A stretch of DNA of 64,000 nt from Anaeromyxobacter sp035686075 (lineage in GTDB: Bacteria > Myxococcota > Myxococcia > Myxococcales > Anaeromyxobacteraceae): NCBI GenBank assembly GCA_035686075.1, contig DASRZU010000007.1, positions 98,156-162,155 of the forward strand, written 5' to 3'. Below are positions 51,293-59,820 of the stretch, piece after piece. The translations under genes were made by a program, and so were the position numbers. The notes below the pieces were generated by a model. That model saw only the letters and a list, made by a program, of their open reading frames with translations, was not told where the DNA came from and did no database searches. The first letter of the stretch is position 1. Each line of letters starts with the position of its first letter.

Positions 51293-51793
51293 ATGTCCAC
51301 GAGCGGGGAAGAGGCTCGCCACGCCCACCCGGACTGGCGGGTGCACGGAGTCCGGATCGTTCGCGCGAACGAGCTCGACTCGAACACCCCCCAGACCCCG
51401 GGCATGCGGCGAGCGGCCGCCATCACCCTGGCCACATCTGGTGCGCACAAGCTCTGGGCGGGCTCGGTCCACATCGAGCCGAGGGCTCGCACCGGCCCCC
51501 ACCACCACGGCGAGCTGGAGAGCATCATCTACGTCTTGAGCGGGCGAGCGCGGATGCGCTGGGGCGCGTCGCTGGAGTTCACCGCCGAGGCCGGTCCCGG
51601 CGACTTCATCTTCGTCCCACCCTTCGTCCCTCACCAGGAGCTGAACGCGAGCCAGGACGAGCCGCTCGAGTGCGTCATCGTTCGTAGCGGCCAGGACCCG
51701 GTGGTCGTGAACCTCGACCTCGAGCCGGCCGAGCGGCCAGTGGAGGTGCGTTGGACCGATCCACACCACCCTCCCCGTTCGGTGGGCGATTAG
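51293..51793 (+). CDS. Cupin-domain protein
   Basis: A 166-residue single-domain cupin. The first metal motif is GPHHHGELESIIYVLSG (two His, then Glu) and the second is PGDFIFVPPFVPHQELNA with the last His. These could bind Fe, Mn or Zn. Such proteins are often sugar or sugar-acid isomerases or dioxygenase-like, without further prediction possible. The ATG has a GGGAGG site; the upstream open frame is not used. It is probably the last intact gene of the system-2 operon; a ROK remnant follows. Confidence 0.8.
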   Translation: MSTSGEEARHAHPDWRVHGVRIVRANELDSNTPQTPGMRRAAAITLATSGAHKLWAGSVHIEPRARTGPHHHGELESIIYVLSGRARMRWGASLEFTAEAGPGDFIFVPPFVPHQELNASQDEPLECVIVRSGQDPVVVNLDLEPAERPVEVRWTDPHHPPRSVGD

Positions 51794-51809
51794 CCGGTCG
51801 CCTCCCTAC

Positions 51810-52139
51810 AGAGGAGACCGGCCCGGCCCTGGCCTTGACCGTCGCCTCGGCCGCGGCCATGCTCGAAATCGAGGCGGCCGTGGTCGATTGTTCCATCCAC
51901 CGCGACCTTCTCCTGGAGCTCCTGGGACGGACGGAGCGCTCCCTCGACCGATTCGACTGGGAGGGGATGACGCGCCCGCGCCTGGTGATGGGGAGCGTGG
52001 GGGCCGACCCGCGGGCCCTGGCGGCGCTATCCTGCCCCTCTACCGTCGTTCCGCTCCGCTGCAGCACCTCTACCCCAAGGCCGAGCCCGAGGAATCCTGG
52101 CGCGGGCACGAGACCGCGACGCGCAGGCCCCGAACCTGA
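51810..52139 (+). pseudogene. Remnant of a ROK-family gene (C-terminal part, frameshifted)
   Basis: From about 51810 the sequence reads ALALTVASAAAMLEIEAAVVD and later PRLVMGSVGADPRAL, the C-terminal third of ROK sugar kinases or ROK repressors. A single missing G near 52020 then moves the homology into another frame: GGAILPLYRRSAPLQHLYP. No N-terminal two-thirds (no kinase DxGxT or ExxxH/CXCGxxGC zinc motif) exists upstream, where the cupin gene ends. It is therefore a truncated, frameshifted remnant, probably of the system-2 regulator or a kinase. No start codon is usable. Confidence 0.72.
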
Positions 52140-52157
52140 CCGCCCGAGGAGGGCCGA

Positions 52158-53159
52158 TCAACCCTTTCGCGTGTAGCGCTCGATGAACGCGTAGGGGTAC
52201 GGCAGTTCGAGACGGCTCGCCTGGTCCAGCGCCTCGAGCTGCGGCTCCCCCAGCCGGACCGCGCCGGCCATGAGGTTGTCCGCAAGCTGCTCACGAGTCC
52301 GCGCCCCCACGAGCGCGGTCGTGACCCGGCCTCCCTGGAGCATCCAGGCCAGCGCCACCTGGGCGGGCGTTCGCTCCACCTCCTCCGCGACGCGGCACAG
52401 CACTTCCAGGATGGCCCAAGTCCTCTCCCCCCCGCGCTGCTCGGCCGCATCGTCCCAGCGGTCGCCCTTCCCGGCTCGGCTGTCGGGCGGGAGCGGCTGG
52501 CCCTTGCGGTACTTGCCGCTCAGCCAACCGCCGGCCAAGGGCGACCAGGCGAGCGTCCCCACTCCCTCCTCCCGGCACTGCGGCAGGAGCTCCCACTCCG
52601 GGCTCCGGACGAGAAGGCTGTACTCGAGCTGCAACGCGGCCACGGGCGCTCCCCCGAGCTCCCGGGAGAGCAGGATGGCCTTCTCCAGCTGTGAAGGGGC
52701 GAAGTTCGAGAGCCCCAGGTACCGAACCTTGCCCGCCCGCACGAGGTCGTCAACGGTCCGCAGGGTCTCGTCGAGCGGCGTCATCCGGTCGAAGCAGTGC
52801 AACTGGTAGAGGTCGATGACGTCTGTCCCCAGGCGGCGCAGGCTCTCCTCGATCGACAGCTGGATGTGCCTCCGGCTCAGGCCGGCGTCGTTGGGCGAGT
52901 CGCCAGTCGCGAAGAACACCTTCGTGCCGAGGAGGAGCCGGGAACGGATCCCCCGGGCCTTCATCCAGCTCCCCACGATCCGCTCGGATTCGCCCTTGTT
53001 GTAGGAATCGGCCGCGTCGATGTAGTTGCCACCCAGCTCCAGGTACTGGTCGAGCAAGGAGAAGGCCTGCTCGGGGCCCACCGACCAGCCGAAGGTCTGT
53101 GCCCCGAGCGTGATGGCGGAGACCTGGACCCCGGTCCGACCCAGGTAGCGGTACTCCAC
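52158..53159 (-). CDS. Aldo/keto reductase
   Basis: A 333-residue aldo/keto reductase with a complete tetrad: Asp in YIDAADSY, Tyr in the same segment, Lys in LLGTKVF and His in LYQLHCFD. The C-terminal ALVGARTREQLADN is the cofactor phosphate loop. It resembles voltage-gated-channel-beta/YajO-type members that act on sugars and xenobiotics. Its ATG lies 3 bp after the stop of the upstream small hypothetical gene, so both are cotranscribed. Confidence 0.9.
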   Translation of the reverse strand: MEYRYLGRTGVQVSAITLGAQTFGWSVGPEQAFSLLDQYLELGGNYIDAADSYNKGESERIVGSWMKARGIRSRLLLGTKVFFATGDSPNDAGLSRRHIQLSIEESLRRLGTDVIDLYQLHCFDRMTPLDETLRTVDDLVRAGKVRYLGLSNFAPSQLEKAILLSRELGGAPVAALQLEYSLLVRSPEWELLPQCREEGVGTLAWSPLAGGWLSGKYRKGQPLPPDSRAGKGDRWDDAAEQRGGERTWAILEVLCRVAEEVERTPAQVALAWMLQGGRVTTALVGARTREQLADNLMAGAVRLGEPQLEALDQASRLELPYPYAFIERYTRKG

Positions 53160-53162
53160 AGG

Positions 53163-53546
53163 TCACCTCCTGAGGAGCCAGGCCCTCATGTTCGGGTCGT
53201 CGATGACGAACCAGCGCTTCCCGAAGGAGAGGGGAGGATGCTCGTCGTCGCGGACCGGGGCCTCGAAGATCGCGTCGTAGCGGGCCGGTTCCCAACGGGA
53301 GAGAACGTGGTGGTACGCCTTCCCGGCCTCGGCGTACCACTCCTCCCAGAACAGGTGATCCTGGTCGGGCTCCTTCGGGATGGCGTTTACGATGGTCTTG
53401 TCCTTGGTCCGCTTCACGAGCCAGACGTGGTTCCGGTAGGGATCCGAGGAGAGCCCCGTTCCGAAGACCGCGGCGGCGTCGAGACCCAAAGCGGCAATCG
53501 CTCCCCAGACCCCTTGCTGGCGGAGGACCTCTTCGAGAGGCTGCAT
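53163..53546 (-). CDS. Hypothetical protein, 127 residues
   Basis: I do not recognise a family. The protein is soluble, with an N-terminal helix (QPLEEVLRQQGVWGAIAAL), a GTGLSSDPYRNHVWLVKRTKD strand pair, an acidic/aromatic middle (DHLFWEEWYAEAGKAYHHVL) and FGKRWFVIDDPNMRAWLL at the end. The ATG at 53546 follows a GGAAGGAG site, which supports real translation. It is directly upstream of an aldo/keto reductase and downstream of ABC system 3, so it may belong to that sugar's use. No signal peptide or membrane segment. Confidence 0.65.
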   Translation of the reverse strand: MQPLEEVLRQQGVWGAIAALGLDAAAVFGTGLSSDPYRNHVWLVKRTKDKTIVNAIPKEPDQDHLFWEEWYAEAGKAYHHVLSRWEPARYDAIFEAPVRDDEHPPLSFGKRWFVIDDPNMRAWLLRR

Positions 53547-53810
53547 GCGGAGCTCCTTCCCTTTACGATTTGCCACCTCCGGCTGGCGTCGCCTCCTCAT
53601 CGGCCGCGGGGAACGCGTACCGCAGACAGCGGCGCCCTGGCCTTCCCTTGGCCGGTCCGACGACCGCCGTACACCGGCTTACCGTCTGAGCGCGGGCATG
53701 CCCAGGAGCGACCTCTCCCTTTCGCGATTCCTTTCCTGTCGATCACCGCCTCCTCTGAGCGAATCCCCGCCCCGGTCCTCCTTCCCCCCGAGCCACCGAC
53801 GCCCGCGCCG

Positions 53811-54806
53811 TCACTTGACAATAGGAGTCTTCTCACGGTCAAAGGTCAGCGTGACGCTGACGATGACCATGACCCCTAGTATGGCCTGCTGAAAGTATTG
53901 ATCGATCCCGATCACGTTCATCCCGTTGTCCAGCATGCTCATGAAGATCGCGCCAAAGATCGTGTTCACGACGCCCCCGGTACCCCCGGTGAGCGCCGTG
54001 CCGCCCACCACGACCGCGGCGATGGAGTTCAGCACGTACGCGTTCCCGACCACCGGGTCCCCGCCGTAGCGGATCGAGGAGATCATGATCGCCGTCATGG
54101 CCGCCCCCAGCCCGGAGAGCATGAAGGCGATGTTGCGCGTCTTCGCGATGTCGATCCCCGACATCCAGGACATCTTGATGTTGCTGCCGACGTAGAAGAT
54201 GTTGCGGCCAGTTTTGGTGAACCGGAGAATTGCCCAGAACACGAGAAGCACCGCGAGTCCCATGAAGAGGACGTTACTCACCGTGAACAGGGTTCCGTTG
54301 ACGAGGTCGACGACGCCGTACAGCGCGGGGGAGAGATTCACCGGTCGCGGCGAGGCAATGTACGCGAGGCTGGTCAGGATGCCGCCGGTGGCCAGGGTGA
54401 CGATGAAGGACGGGATCTTGATCCGGGTGAGGATGTTCCCGTTCGTCCAGCCGACGAGCGCCCCCGCGGCCAGGCTCAAGGGGTATGCCAGGTAGCCCAG
54501 GGGCTTGATGAGAAGGATGAAGATCACCGAGATGAAGGAGACCAGCCCCCCCACCGAGAGATCGATTCCGCCCACGATGATGGTGCACATCTGGCCCAGA
54601 GCGACCATGAGGAGGATCGCGGAGAAGCTGAGGATGGTGTTGATGTTGTAGAGGGACAGGAAGTTCTGGTTTCCGAGGTAGAACAAGACGGTCACGACGA
54701 TGAGGAGAGCGATGGTGAGGTACACCGGAGGAATCTGCCCCCTGCGCGCCCGGCGTTCTTTCGGCTCTTCCTCGTCGGCGGTGCCTCGTGGTCTAAGGAC
54801 CTCCAC
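53811..54806 (-). CDS. CUT2-type sugar ABC permease (system 3, second)
   Basis: A 331-residue RbsC-like permease with a charged N-terminal tail and about nine membrane segments. Signatures: VGGIDLSVGGLVSF, LTRIKIPSFIVTLATGG and VVVGGTALTGGTGGVVNTIFGA. GTG start with a GAGGAGAAG site, 25 bp after the ATPase gene. It is the last gene of the system-3 transporter set; the small hypothetical gene follows after 264 bp. Confidence 0.9.
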   Translation of the reverse strand: MEVLRPRGTADEEEPKERRARRGQIPPVYLTIALLIVVTVLFYLGNQNFLSLYNINTILSFSAILLMVALGQMCTIIVGGIDLSVGGLVSFISVIFILLIKPLGYLAYPLSLAAGALVGWTNGNILTRIKIPSFIVTLATGGILTSLAYIASPRPVNLSPALYGVVDLVNGTLFTVSNVLFMGLAVLLVFWAILRFTKTGRNIFYVGSNIKMSWMSGIDIAKTRNIAFMLSGLGAAMTAIMISSIRYGGDPVVGNAYVLNSIAAVVVGGTALTGGTGGVVNTIFGAIFMSMLDNGMNVIGIDQYFQQAILGVMVIVSVTLTFDREKTPIVK

Positions 54807-54831
54807 GTCTCTTCTCCTCGCGCCAGAAGTG

Positions 54832-56370
54832 CTAGACGATCAGGCTGATGATGCTCTGAGGGCTCGGCTTCTTTTGCGGGGGAGTATCGACCTCCCTCAC
54901 GAGGCGGCCGTCCTTCAGCACGAGCATCCGGTCGGAAAGGCCGATGTCCTCCTCCAGGGTATCGCACATGATGACCATGCCGATTCCCTGTTGGGCGAGC
55001 CTCCGGAGCAGCTTGTAGATCTCGTCTTTGGCGCCCACGTCGATCCCCCGCGTGGGGTGATCGAGGATGAGCAGCCGCACCTGCGAACTCAGCCACTTCG
55101 ACATGACGGTTTTCTGCTGATTGCCACCACTCAGGTTGGCGCACATCGTGGAGATGGAGGGCGTCTTGATCTGGCACTCGGAGACCCAATGCTGCGCGTT
55201 CTTCCGCTCCTGGGCCGGGCTCAGGAGGCCGGCCCTCTTCAGGCGATCGAGGACGAGGAGGTTCACGTTGTCGGCCACGCTCATCATGAGGGCGAGGCCC
55301 TCGCTGCGACGGTCGATCGGGATGTGCCCGATCCCCGCTCGCACGGCGACGTCCGGCGACCCCGTGGGCAGCTTCCGACCATCAAGGGAGATGCTCCCGG
55401 TGTCGGCCCTTTCCAGGCCGGCGATGCACCGACAGATCTCTTCCTTTCCGGAGCCCACGAGCCCGATCAGGCTGACGATCTCTCCCTCCCTGACCGTGAA
55501 GCTGAGGGGCTCGAAGATACCCGTCCGGCCCAGGTCCTCTATTCTCAGGATCTCCCGCCCTCTCTCGGTTCTCTGTTCGTCCTCGTGAAATCGGTCCGCC
55601 GAGAACGAGTGGCCCACCATGAGCTGTTCGATGCGAACGATGCGGGCGTCCGCCGCGCCCATCTCCGTAACGTTCTTCCCGTCCTTGAGGACGTAGATGC
55701 GGTCGCTGTTCTCGACGACCTCCTGGATGCGGTGGGAGATGAAGACGACGGAGGCGCGCTTCTTCAGCTCCCGCAGGATCCGGAACAGGGTCTCTCGTTC
55801 CTTGTCGGCGAGCACGGTGGTCGGCTCGTCCAGGATGAGCACGGGATTGTCGCGGCCGTACAATCGGGAGAGCCACAAGAGCCGGGCGATCTCCACCATC
55901 TGCCGCGCAGACGGACCGATCTCGGCGACCGGCTCGCTTACGTCGACCTGGAGGCCCAGCTCGCCCAGAAGCTCCCGGGCGGCTTCACGCATGGACCGGA
56001 GGGAAAAAAAACCGAGTCGGCTGAAGCCGTTCTCGTGGCAGAGGAAGAGGTTCTCGGTCACCGATAGGTTGGGGACGAGCGAGCCCTCCTGGAAGACCAT
56101 CCCGATTCCGTGCCGGATTGCGTCCGAGGGATCCCGCAACGTGATGGGGATCCCCTCGAGGAGAACCCTCCCCTCGTCCGGCTGCAGGAGCCCGATCAGG
56201 ATCTTCATGAGGACGGACTTGCCGGCGCCGTTCTCCCCCACGAGACCGACGACCTCGTTCCTGCGGATCGCCAACTCCACCCGGTCCAGGGCAACGACCC
56301 CGGGGAAGATCTTCGTGATTCCGCGGAGTGCCAGGATCACGTCCTCTTCGGCTCCGTTGCTCACGTTCAC
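54832..56370 (-). CDS. CUT2-type sugar ABC transporter ATP-binding protein (system 3)
   Basis: A 512-residue double-ABC protein. First cassette: Walker A GENGAGKSVLMK, Walker B LILDEPTTVLAD, and a very degenerate signature (IGPSARQMVEIAR). Second cassette: degenerate Walker A (GLVGSGKEE), signature ANLSGGNQQKTVMSKW and LILDHPTRGIDVGAK. In the last, the catalytic Glu after Walker B is His (DHPTRG instead of DEPTRG), unlike the other three ATPases here. GTG start 12 bp after the first permease. Confidence 0.9.
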   Translation of the reverse strand: MNVSNGAEEDVILALRGITKIFPGVVALDRVELAIRRNEVVGLVGENGAGKSVLMKILIGLLQPDEGRVLLEGIPITLRDPSDAIRHGIGMVFQEGSLVPNLSVTENLFLCHENGFSRLGFFSLRSMREAARELLGELGLQVDVSEPVAEIGPSARQMVEIARLLWLSRLYGRDNPVLILDEPTTVLADKERETLFRILRELKKRASVVFISHRIQEVVENSDRIYVLKDGKNVTEMGAADARIVRIEQLMVGHSFSADRFHEDEQRTERGREILRIEDLGRTGIFEPLSFTVREGEIVSLIGLVGSGKEEICRCIAGLERADTGSISLDGRKLPTGSPDVAVRAGIGHIPIDRRSEGLALMMSVADNVNLLVLDRLKRAGLLSPAQERKNAQHWVSECQIKTPSISTMCANLSGGNQQKTVMSKWLSSQVRLLILDHPTRGIDVGAKDEIYKLLRRLAQQGIGMVIMCDTLEEDIGLSDRMLVLKDGRLVREVDTPPQKKPSPQSIISLIV

Positions 56371-56382
56371 TCCCCCGACCTC

Positions 56383-57414
56383 TCACTTGATGAAGCCGAG
56401 CTTCTTACGGTCGATGGTGAGAGCGACCGCCCCGATCAGGACGACCCCGTTCACCGCCTGCTGGATGTAGGGGCTCACGTGCATGAGAATCAGGCCGTCA
56501 TTGAGCGCCGTGACGATCAGGGCTCCCAGGGCTGCGTTCTTCGCTCCGCCGATCCCCCCCGTCAACGCGACTCCTCCCACGGCGACGGCGGTGACCGTCG
56601 GAAAGAGAAGGGTGAGCCCCATCCTCGAGGTCGCGATGCCGAGGCGGCAGGTGAGGAGGACCGACGCGAGCCCGTAGACAGCCCCGGCGACCGTGAAGAG
56701 CGCCACCTTCGTCATCCCCACGTTCACGCCCGCCTGCTTAGCAATCACCTCGTCGCCGCCGATTGCGTACATGTACCGCCCGAGCCGGGTGCGGTCCTCG
56801 ATCACCTGCACGATACTGGTGAACACCACGACGGCGATCGCGATCAGTGGAACGCCCCACAGCGTGGCCGAGGTGAACTTGCCGATGCGCGTGTCGAGGA
56901 GGGGGACGTTGACCGCCTTGCCCATGTAGACCGCCAGCCCGTACAGGATCCAACCCATTCCCAGGCTGGCGATGAACGAGGGGATCCGGAGCGCCGTGTT
57001 CAACAGGCCGTTCACCGCTCCGGCCACGGCTCCGATCAGCATGCAGAGCGGAATGATCCAGAATCCGACGTCGTGGGCGTTGTACTGGTTCTTGAGCAGG
57101 AGCCCCACGAAGACCGCCACCAGGGAGGCCACCCCTTGGACGGAAAGATCGATCCCTCCCGGCACGATCGTCGGGTGCAGCCCGATGGCGAAGATTGCCG
57201 GGATGGCGGCTAGGCTGAGGATGACCTGGATGTTTGACCAGGAGAGATACTTGCCCCCGGTGCCAACCGCGAAGATACCGATGACGATCGCCAACGTAAG
57301 GACTTGGGCGGCGACACCACCGCGCCAGAACCACGTGGCTGCGGACACGATCGAACCGGGGAGTCTCTCGCGCAACGGGGTTAGCCCACCTGACCTGGCC
57401 GTCACGGTTGTCAT
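56383..57414 (-). CDS. CUT2-type sugar ABC permease (system 3, first)
   Basis: A 343-residue RbsC-like permease. Visible: VPGGIDLSVQGVASLVAV, ALRIPSFIASLGMGWI, the GGDEVIAKQAGVNV coupling loop and VAVGGVALTGGIGGAKNAALG. I use the ATG at 57414 with a GAGGA site; a longer frame begins upstream. It is separated from the binding-protein gene by a hairpin at 57476-57505. With the other system-3 permease it probably forms a heterodimeric channel. Confidence 0.88.
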   Translation of the reverse strand: MTTVTARSGGLTPLRERLPGSIVSAATWFWRGGVAAQVLTLAIVIGIFAVGTGGKYLSWSNIQVILSLAAIPAIFAIGLHPTIVPGGIDLSVQGVASLVAVFVGLLLKNQYNAHDVGFWIIPLCMLIGAVAGAVNGLLNTALRIPSFIASLGMGWILYGLAVYMGKAVNVPLLDTRIGKFTSATLWGVPLIAIAVVVFTSIVQVIEDRTRLGRYMYAIGGDEVIAKQAGVNVGMTKVALFTVAGAVYGLASVLLTCRLGIATSRMGLTLLFPTVTAVAVGGVALTGGIGGAKNAALGALIVTALNDGLILMHVSPYIQQAVNGVVLIGAVALTIDRKKLGFIK

Positions 57415-57475
57415 GCTTGGCGATCCTCGTTCGGCGAGCTCCGGGTCCACTGCTCCCGGCATTCCAGAGGCTCCC

Positions 57476-57505
57476 CCGCACGGTGGTGAAGTGCCGACCG
57501 TGCGG
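57476..57505 (-). other. Stem-loop after the binding-protein gene (system 3)
   Basis: Perfect 9-bp inverted repeat (CCGCACGGT and ACCGTGCGG) with a 12-nt loop, extendable by further pairing with a bulge. It lies 32 bp past the binding-protein stop, in the same position as the hairpins of systems 1 and 2. Confidence 0.65.
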
Positions 57506-57537
57506 AGGTCGACCTCTTGAGCGGAAATGCAGGACCT

Positions 57538-58584
57538 CTACATCGCCTCTCCCGCCCAGTTCGCGAAGAAGTTACTCAGGTCATAGGTGGGCATCTTCTT
57601 GATGTAGTCGTTCACGAACTGGTCGACGTTCTCGCGGTTCACGTTCACACCCGGGATCATCCAGCTGCGGTACTTGGCCGGGAGCGTCTTCACGTCGAGC
57701 TTCCCCTGTTTCGCCGCCAAAGCCATGCTCAGCCCAAACATGGCCTGATAACGGGAGTCCTGGAACTGCGTCGAGACCATGTACCCCGCCTTGATGGCGT
57801 CGAACGCCTCGGGGACGCCATCCGTGCCGGTCACGAGGACCTTCCCTGCGAGCCCGGCCTCCTTGAGCGCCTGGATAGCGCCCATGGCCATGTTGTCGTT
57901 TGCGCACCACACACCGTCGACGTCGGGGTGAGCGGCCAAGAGGGCCTTCGTCGCGTTGTAGGCCTTGGTGGTGTCCCACTCCGCGGACTCCCACTGCAAG
58001 AGCTGAACCCCCGGATTCTCCTTGAGGGCCTTCTGGAGACCCTGGAACCGGCCGATCGCCGCGTTGTTGGCCAACATGCCCTGGATGGCGATGATCTTAC
58101 CCACGTTCGGAGTCTTAAACGTCTTGAAGAGTTCCTTGGCGTTCCAGTAGCCCTGGCCCACCGCGTCGAACTGCACGTGGGACACCCAGTGTGGGTAGTC
58201 CATCACCTTCACATCGGGCGGCTTGTTCCACCAGTTCACCCAGTACGCTCCCGCGGCCTCCAGCATCTTGGCGATCGGAACAACGTCGGGGGCCTCGTTG
58301 GGGTCGCAGCTCACGACCATGTTGCCGCCCGTCTTCGCGATCTCCGCCTTCAGGTCCGCGAATTGCTTCTGGCTGTTCGCCTCGCTGGTCAAGACATCGA
58401 CCGGCAATCCCAGCTTCTTCCCGAGCTCCTTCGCCCCGACCGCGTAGTTTGCGTGATAGGGATTATCGAGCCCCCGGATCATCACCACCAGCGTCGTCTT
58501 GCTTTCGGCGTTGGCCATCCGAGGAATGACGGATAGAACGAGACCCACCACAGGAAGTAGTACCAACAAAGGATTCCGTCTCAT
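57538..58584 (-). CDS. Periplasmic sugar-binding protein (ABC system 3)
   Basis: A 348-residue CUT2-type binding protein with a signal peptide (MRRNPLLVLLPVVGLVLSVIP..., cleavage near ANAES). The mature part shows VVMIRGLDNPYHANYAVGAKELG, NMVVSCDPNEAPDV and DGVWCANDNMAMGAIQALKEAG, the ligand-contact Asp/Asn pattern of sugar-binding members; aromatic residues (YWVNWWNKPP) near the pocket are unusual. The ATG has a GGGAGGT site. It is the first gene of a minus-strand operon with two permeases and one ATPase. Ligand unknown. Confidence 0.9.
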   Translation of the reverse strand: MRRNPLLVLLPVVGLVLSVIPRMANAESKTTLVVMIRGLDNPYHANYAVGAKELGKKLGLPVDVLTSEANSQKQFADLKAEIAKTGGNMVVSCDPNEAPDVVPIAKMLEAAGAYWVNWWNKPPDVKVMDYPHWVSHVQFDAVGQGYWNAKELFKTFKTPNVGKIIAIQGMLANNAAIGRFQGLQKALKENPGVQLLQWESAEWDTTKAYNATKALLAAHPDVDGVWCANDNMAMGAIQALKEAGLAGKVLVTGTDGVPEAFDAIKAGYMVSTQFQDSRYQAMFGLSMALAAKQGKLDVKTLPAKYRSWMIPGVNVNRENVDQFVNDYIKKMPTYDLSNFFANWAGEAM

Positions 58585-58705
58585 TCCTGATACCTCCCGG
58601 TATTCTGAAACCGAAAAGGCCTAGATCCCTCCTTCGGAACCCGTCTCTGTCCGCCCGTACCTTCTCTTGCTTTGCGCACCTCCCTTCGGACCCCGCCCTT
58701 CGATC

Positions 58706-59467
58706 CTACTGGGCGGTCAACCCTCCGTCGATCACGTGGACGGAGCCGGTCATGAACTCCGAGTCATCAGATGCGAGGTAGAGCGCTGCCTTCGCGACGT
58801 CCTCGGGGGTCCCCACGCGGGCCAGGGGCTGCCAGTGCCGCTTGGCCTCGGTGGCGTCCACCGCAGGCTTGTAGTGGCCGACCACGGTGTCACCCTGGGC
58901 CGTATCGGTCATGCCGGGGCATAGGCAGTTGACCCGCACTCCGTAGGGCGCGAAATCCAGGGCCATACTCCGGGACAGGTTCACCACCCCCCCCTTGGAA
59001 GCCGCGTAGCAAGAAGCGTCCGCCGCACCCACCAGGCCGGCAACGGAGGCCACGTTGACCACCACTCCCCGCCCCCGCTCCATCATCGCGGGCAAGAAGT
59101 GCCGGGAGACAAGGAAAATGCCCTTGAGGTTCGTGTTAAGGACGCTGTCCCATGTCTGCTCGTCGAGGTCGACGACTCTCCCCGGCCTCCAGATGCCGGC
59201 GTTGTTCACGAGGATGTCGATGGCTGAGTGTTCCTCGAAGATTTGAGCCGCCGCGCGGGCGACCTCCTCCGCCCTGGATACATCCGCGACGTAGGATCGG
59301 CAGTCCCCCCCAGCCTCCCGGATCCTCCGGGCTGTCTCCGCGCCCTGGGTACCGTCCCTCTCCAACAACGCTACGCGCGCTCCCTCCAGTGCGAAGAGGC
59401 GGCCGATGGCGGCGCCTATCCCCATCCCCCCGCCGGTGATCACCGCGGCCTTGCCCCGGAGCTTCAT
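58706..59467 (-). CDS. Short-chain dehydrogenase/reductase
   Basis: A 253-residue classical SDR with TGGGMGIG, NNAG, VASVAGL and catalytic YAASKGG; the C-terminus is HVIDGGLTAQ. ATG at 59467 behind GGAGGA. It is the first gene of the minus-strand unit whose promoter overlaps the IclR-type operator; the system-3 transporter follows after 121 bp and may be cotranscribed. It likely oxidises the transported sugar (inference). Confidence 0.9.
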   Translation of the reverse strand: MKLRGKAAVITGGGMGIGAAIGRLFALEGARVALLERDGTQGAETARRIREAGGDCRSYVADVSRAEEVARAAAQIFEEHSAIDILVNNAGIWRPGRVVDLDEQTWDSVLNTNLKGIFLVSRHFLPAMMERGRGVVVNVASVAGLVGAADASCYAASKGGVVNLSRSMALDFAPYGVRVNCLCPGMTDTAQGDTVVGHYKPAVDATEAKRHWQPLARVGTPEDVAKAALYLASDDSEFMTGSVHVIDGGLTAQ

Positions 59468-59740
59468 GGCTTGTCCTCCGCCTGCGTGTCCACGCGGTCG
59501 CCTTCCCATCTCCTCGTGAACGGATTCACGTCCACCAGGTGGCAGAGCCGGTGCTCAAAGCGCGCCATTCACCCCGCTGCTTCCCCTGCCAAGGCCGACA
59601 GGCGAGACTGCCGTGGCCTCGCTGCAGCCCAACGTCGCATCGAAGGCGCGACGACCGGAGGAGCCCTCCTGCCCGGTCGCCTCGCAGGCAGGACTCGCCG
59701 AAGGTGACACCCCTCCCGATCATGGCGCGCTTGCACCGAA

Positions 59741-59768
59741 ACAATACCAACAAGACCGCGCCTGTCAA
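59741..59768 (-). promoter_or_regulatory. Promoter of the minus-strand SDR/ABC system 3 unit
   Basis: On the minus strand TTGACA (59763-59768) and TATTGT (59741-59746) are spaced 16 bp apart. It is immediately adjacent to the palindrome at 59773-59791, so binding there would affect this promoter as well as that of the divergent IclR gene. It lies about 270 bp upstream of the SDR start. Confidence 0.65.
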
Positions 59769-59772
59769 CCGG

Positions 59773-59791
59773 AATGGAACGCGGTTCCATT
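59773..59791. promoter_or_regulatory. IclR-type operator, copy 1
   Basis: Perfect palindrome AATGGAAC-GCG-GTTCCATT between the divergent SDR unit and the IclR gene. The TGGAAC-N3-GTTCCA form has the layout of IclR-family sites such as that of KdgR. Confidence 0.78.
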
Positions 59792-59820
59792 TCGTTGTAG
59801 CGTCTCCCTGGGGAGGCAGA

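Noticed and set aside
58590..58603. ATACC-TCCC-GGTAT stem around the ribosome binding site of the system-3 binding-protein gene
   Set aside because: The stem is only 5 bp; too weak to claim translational control.
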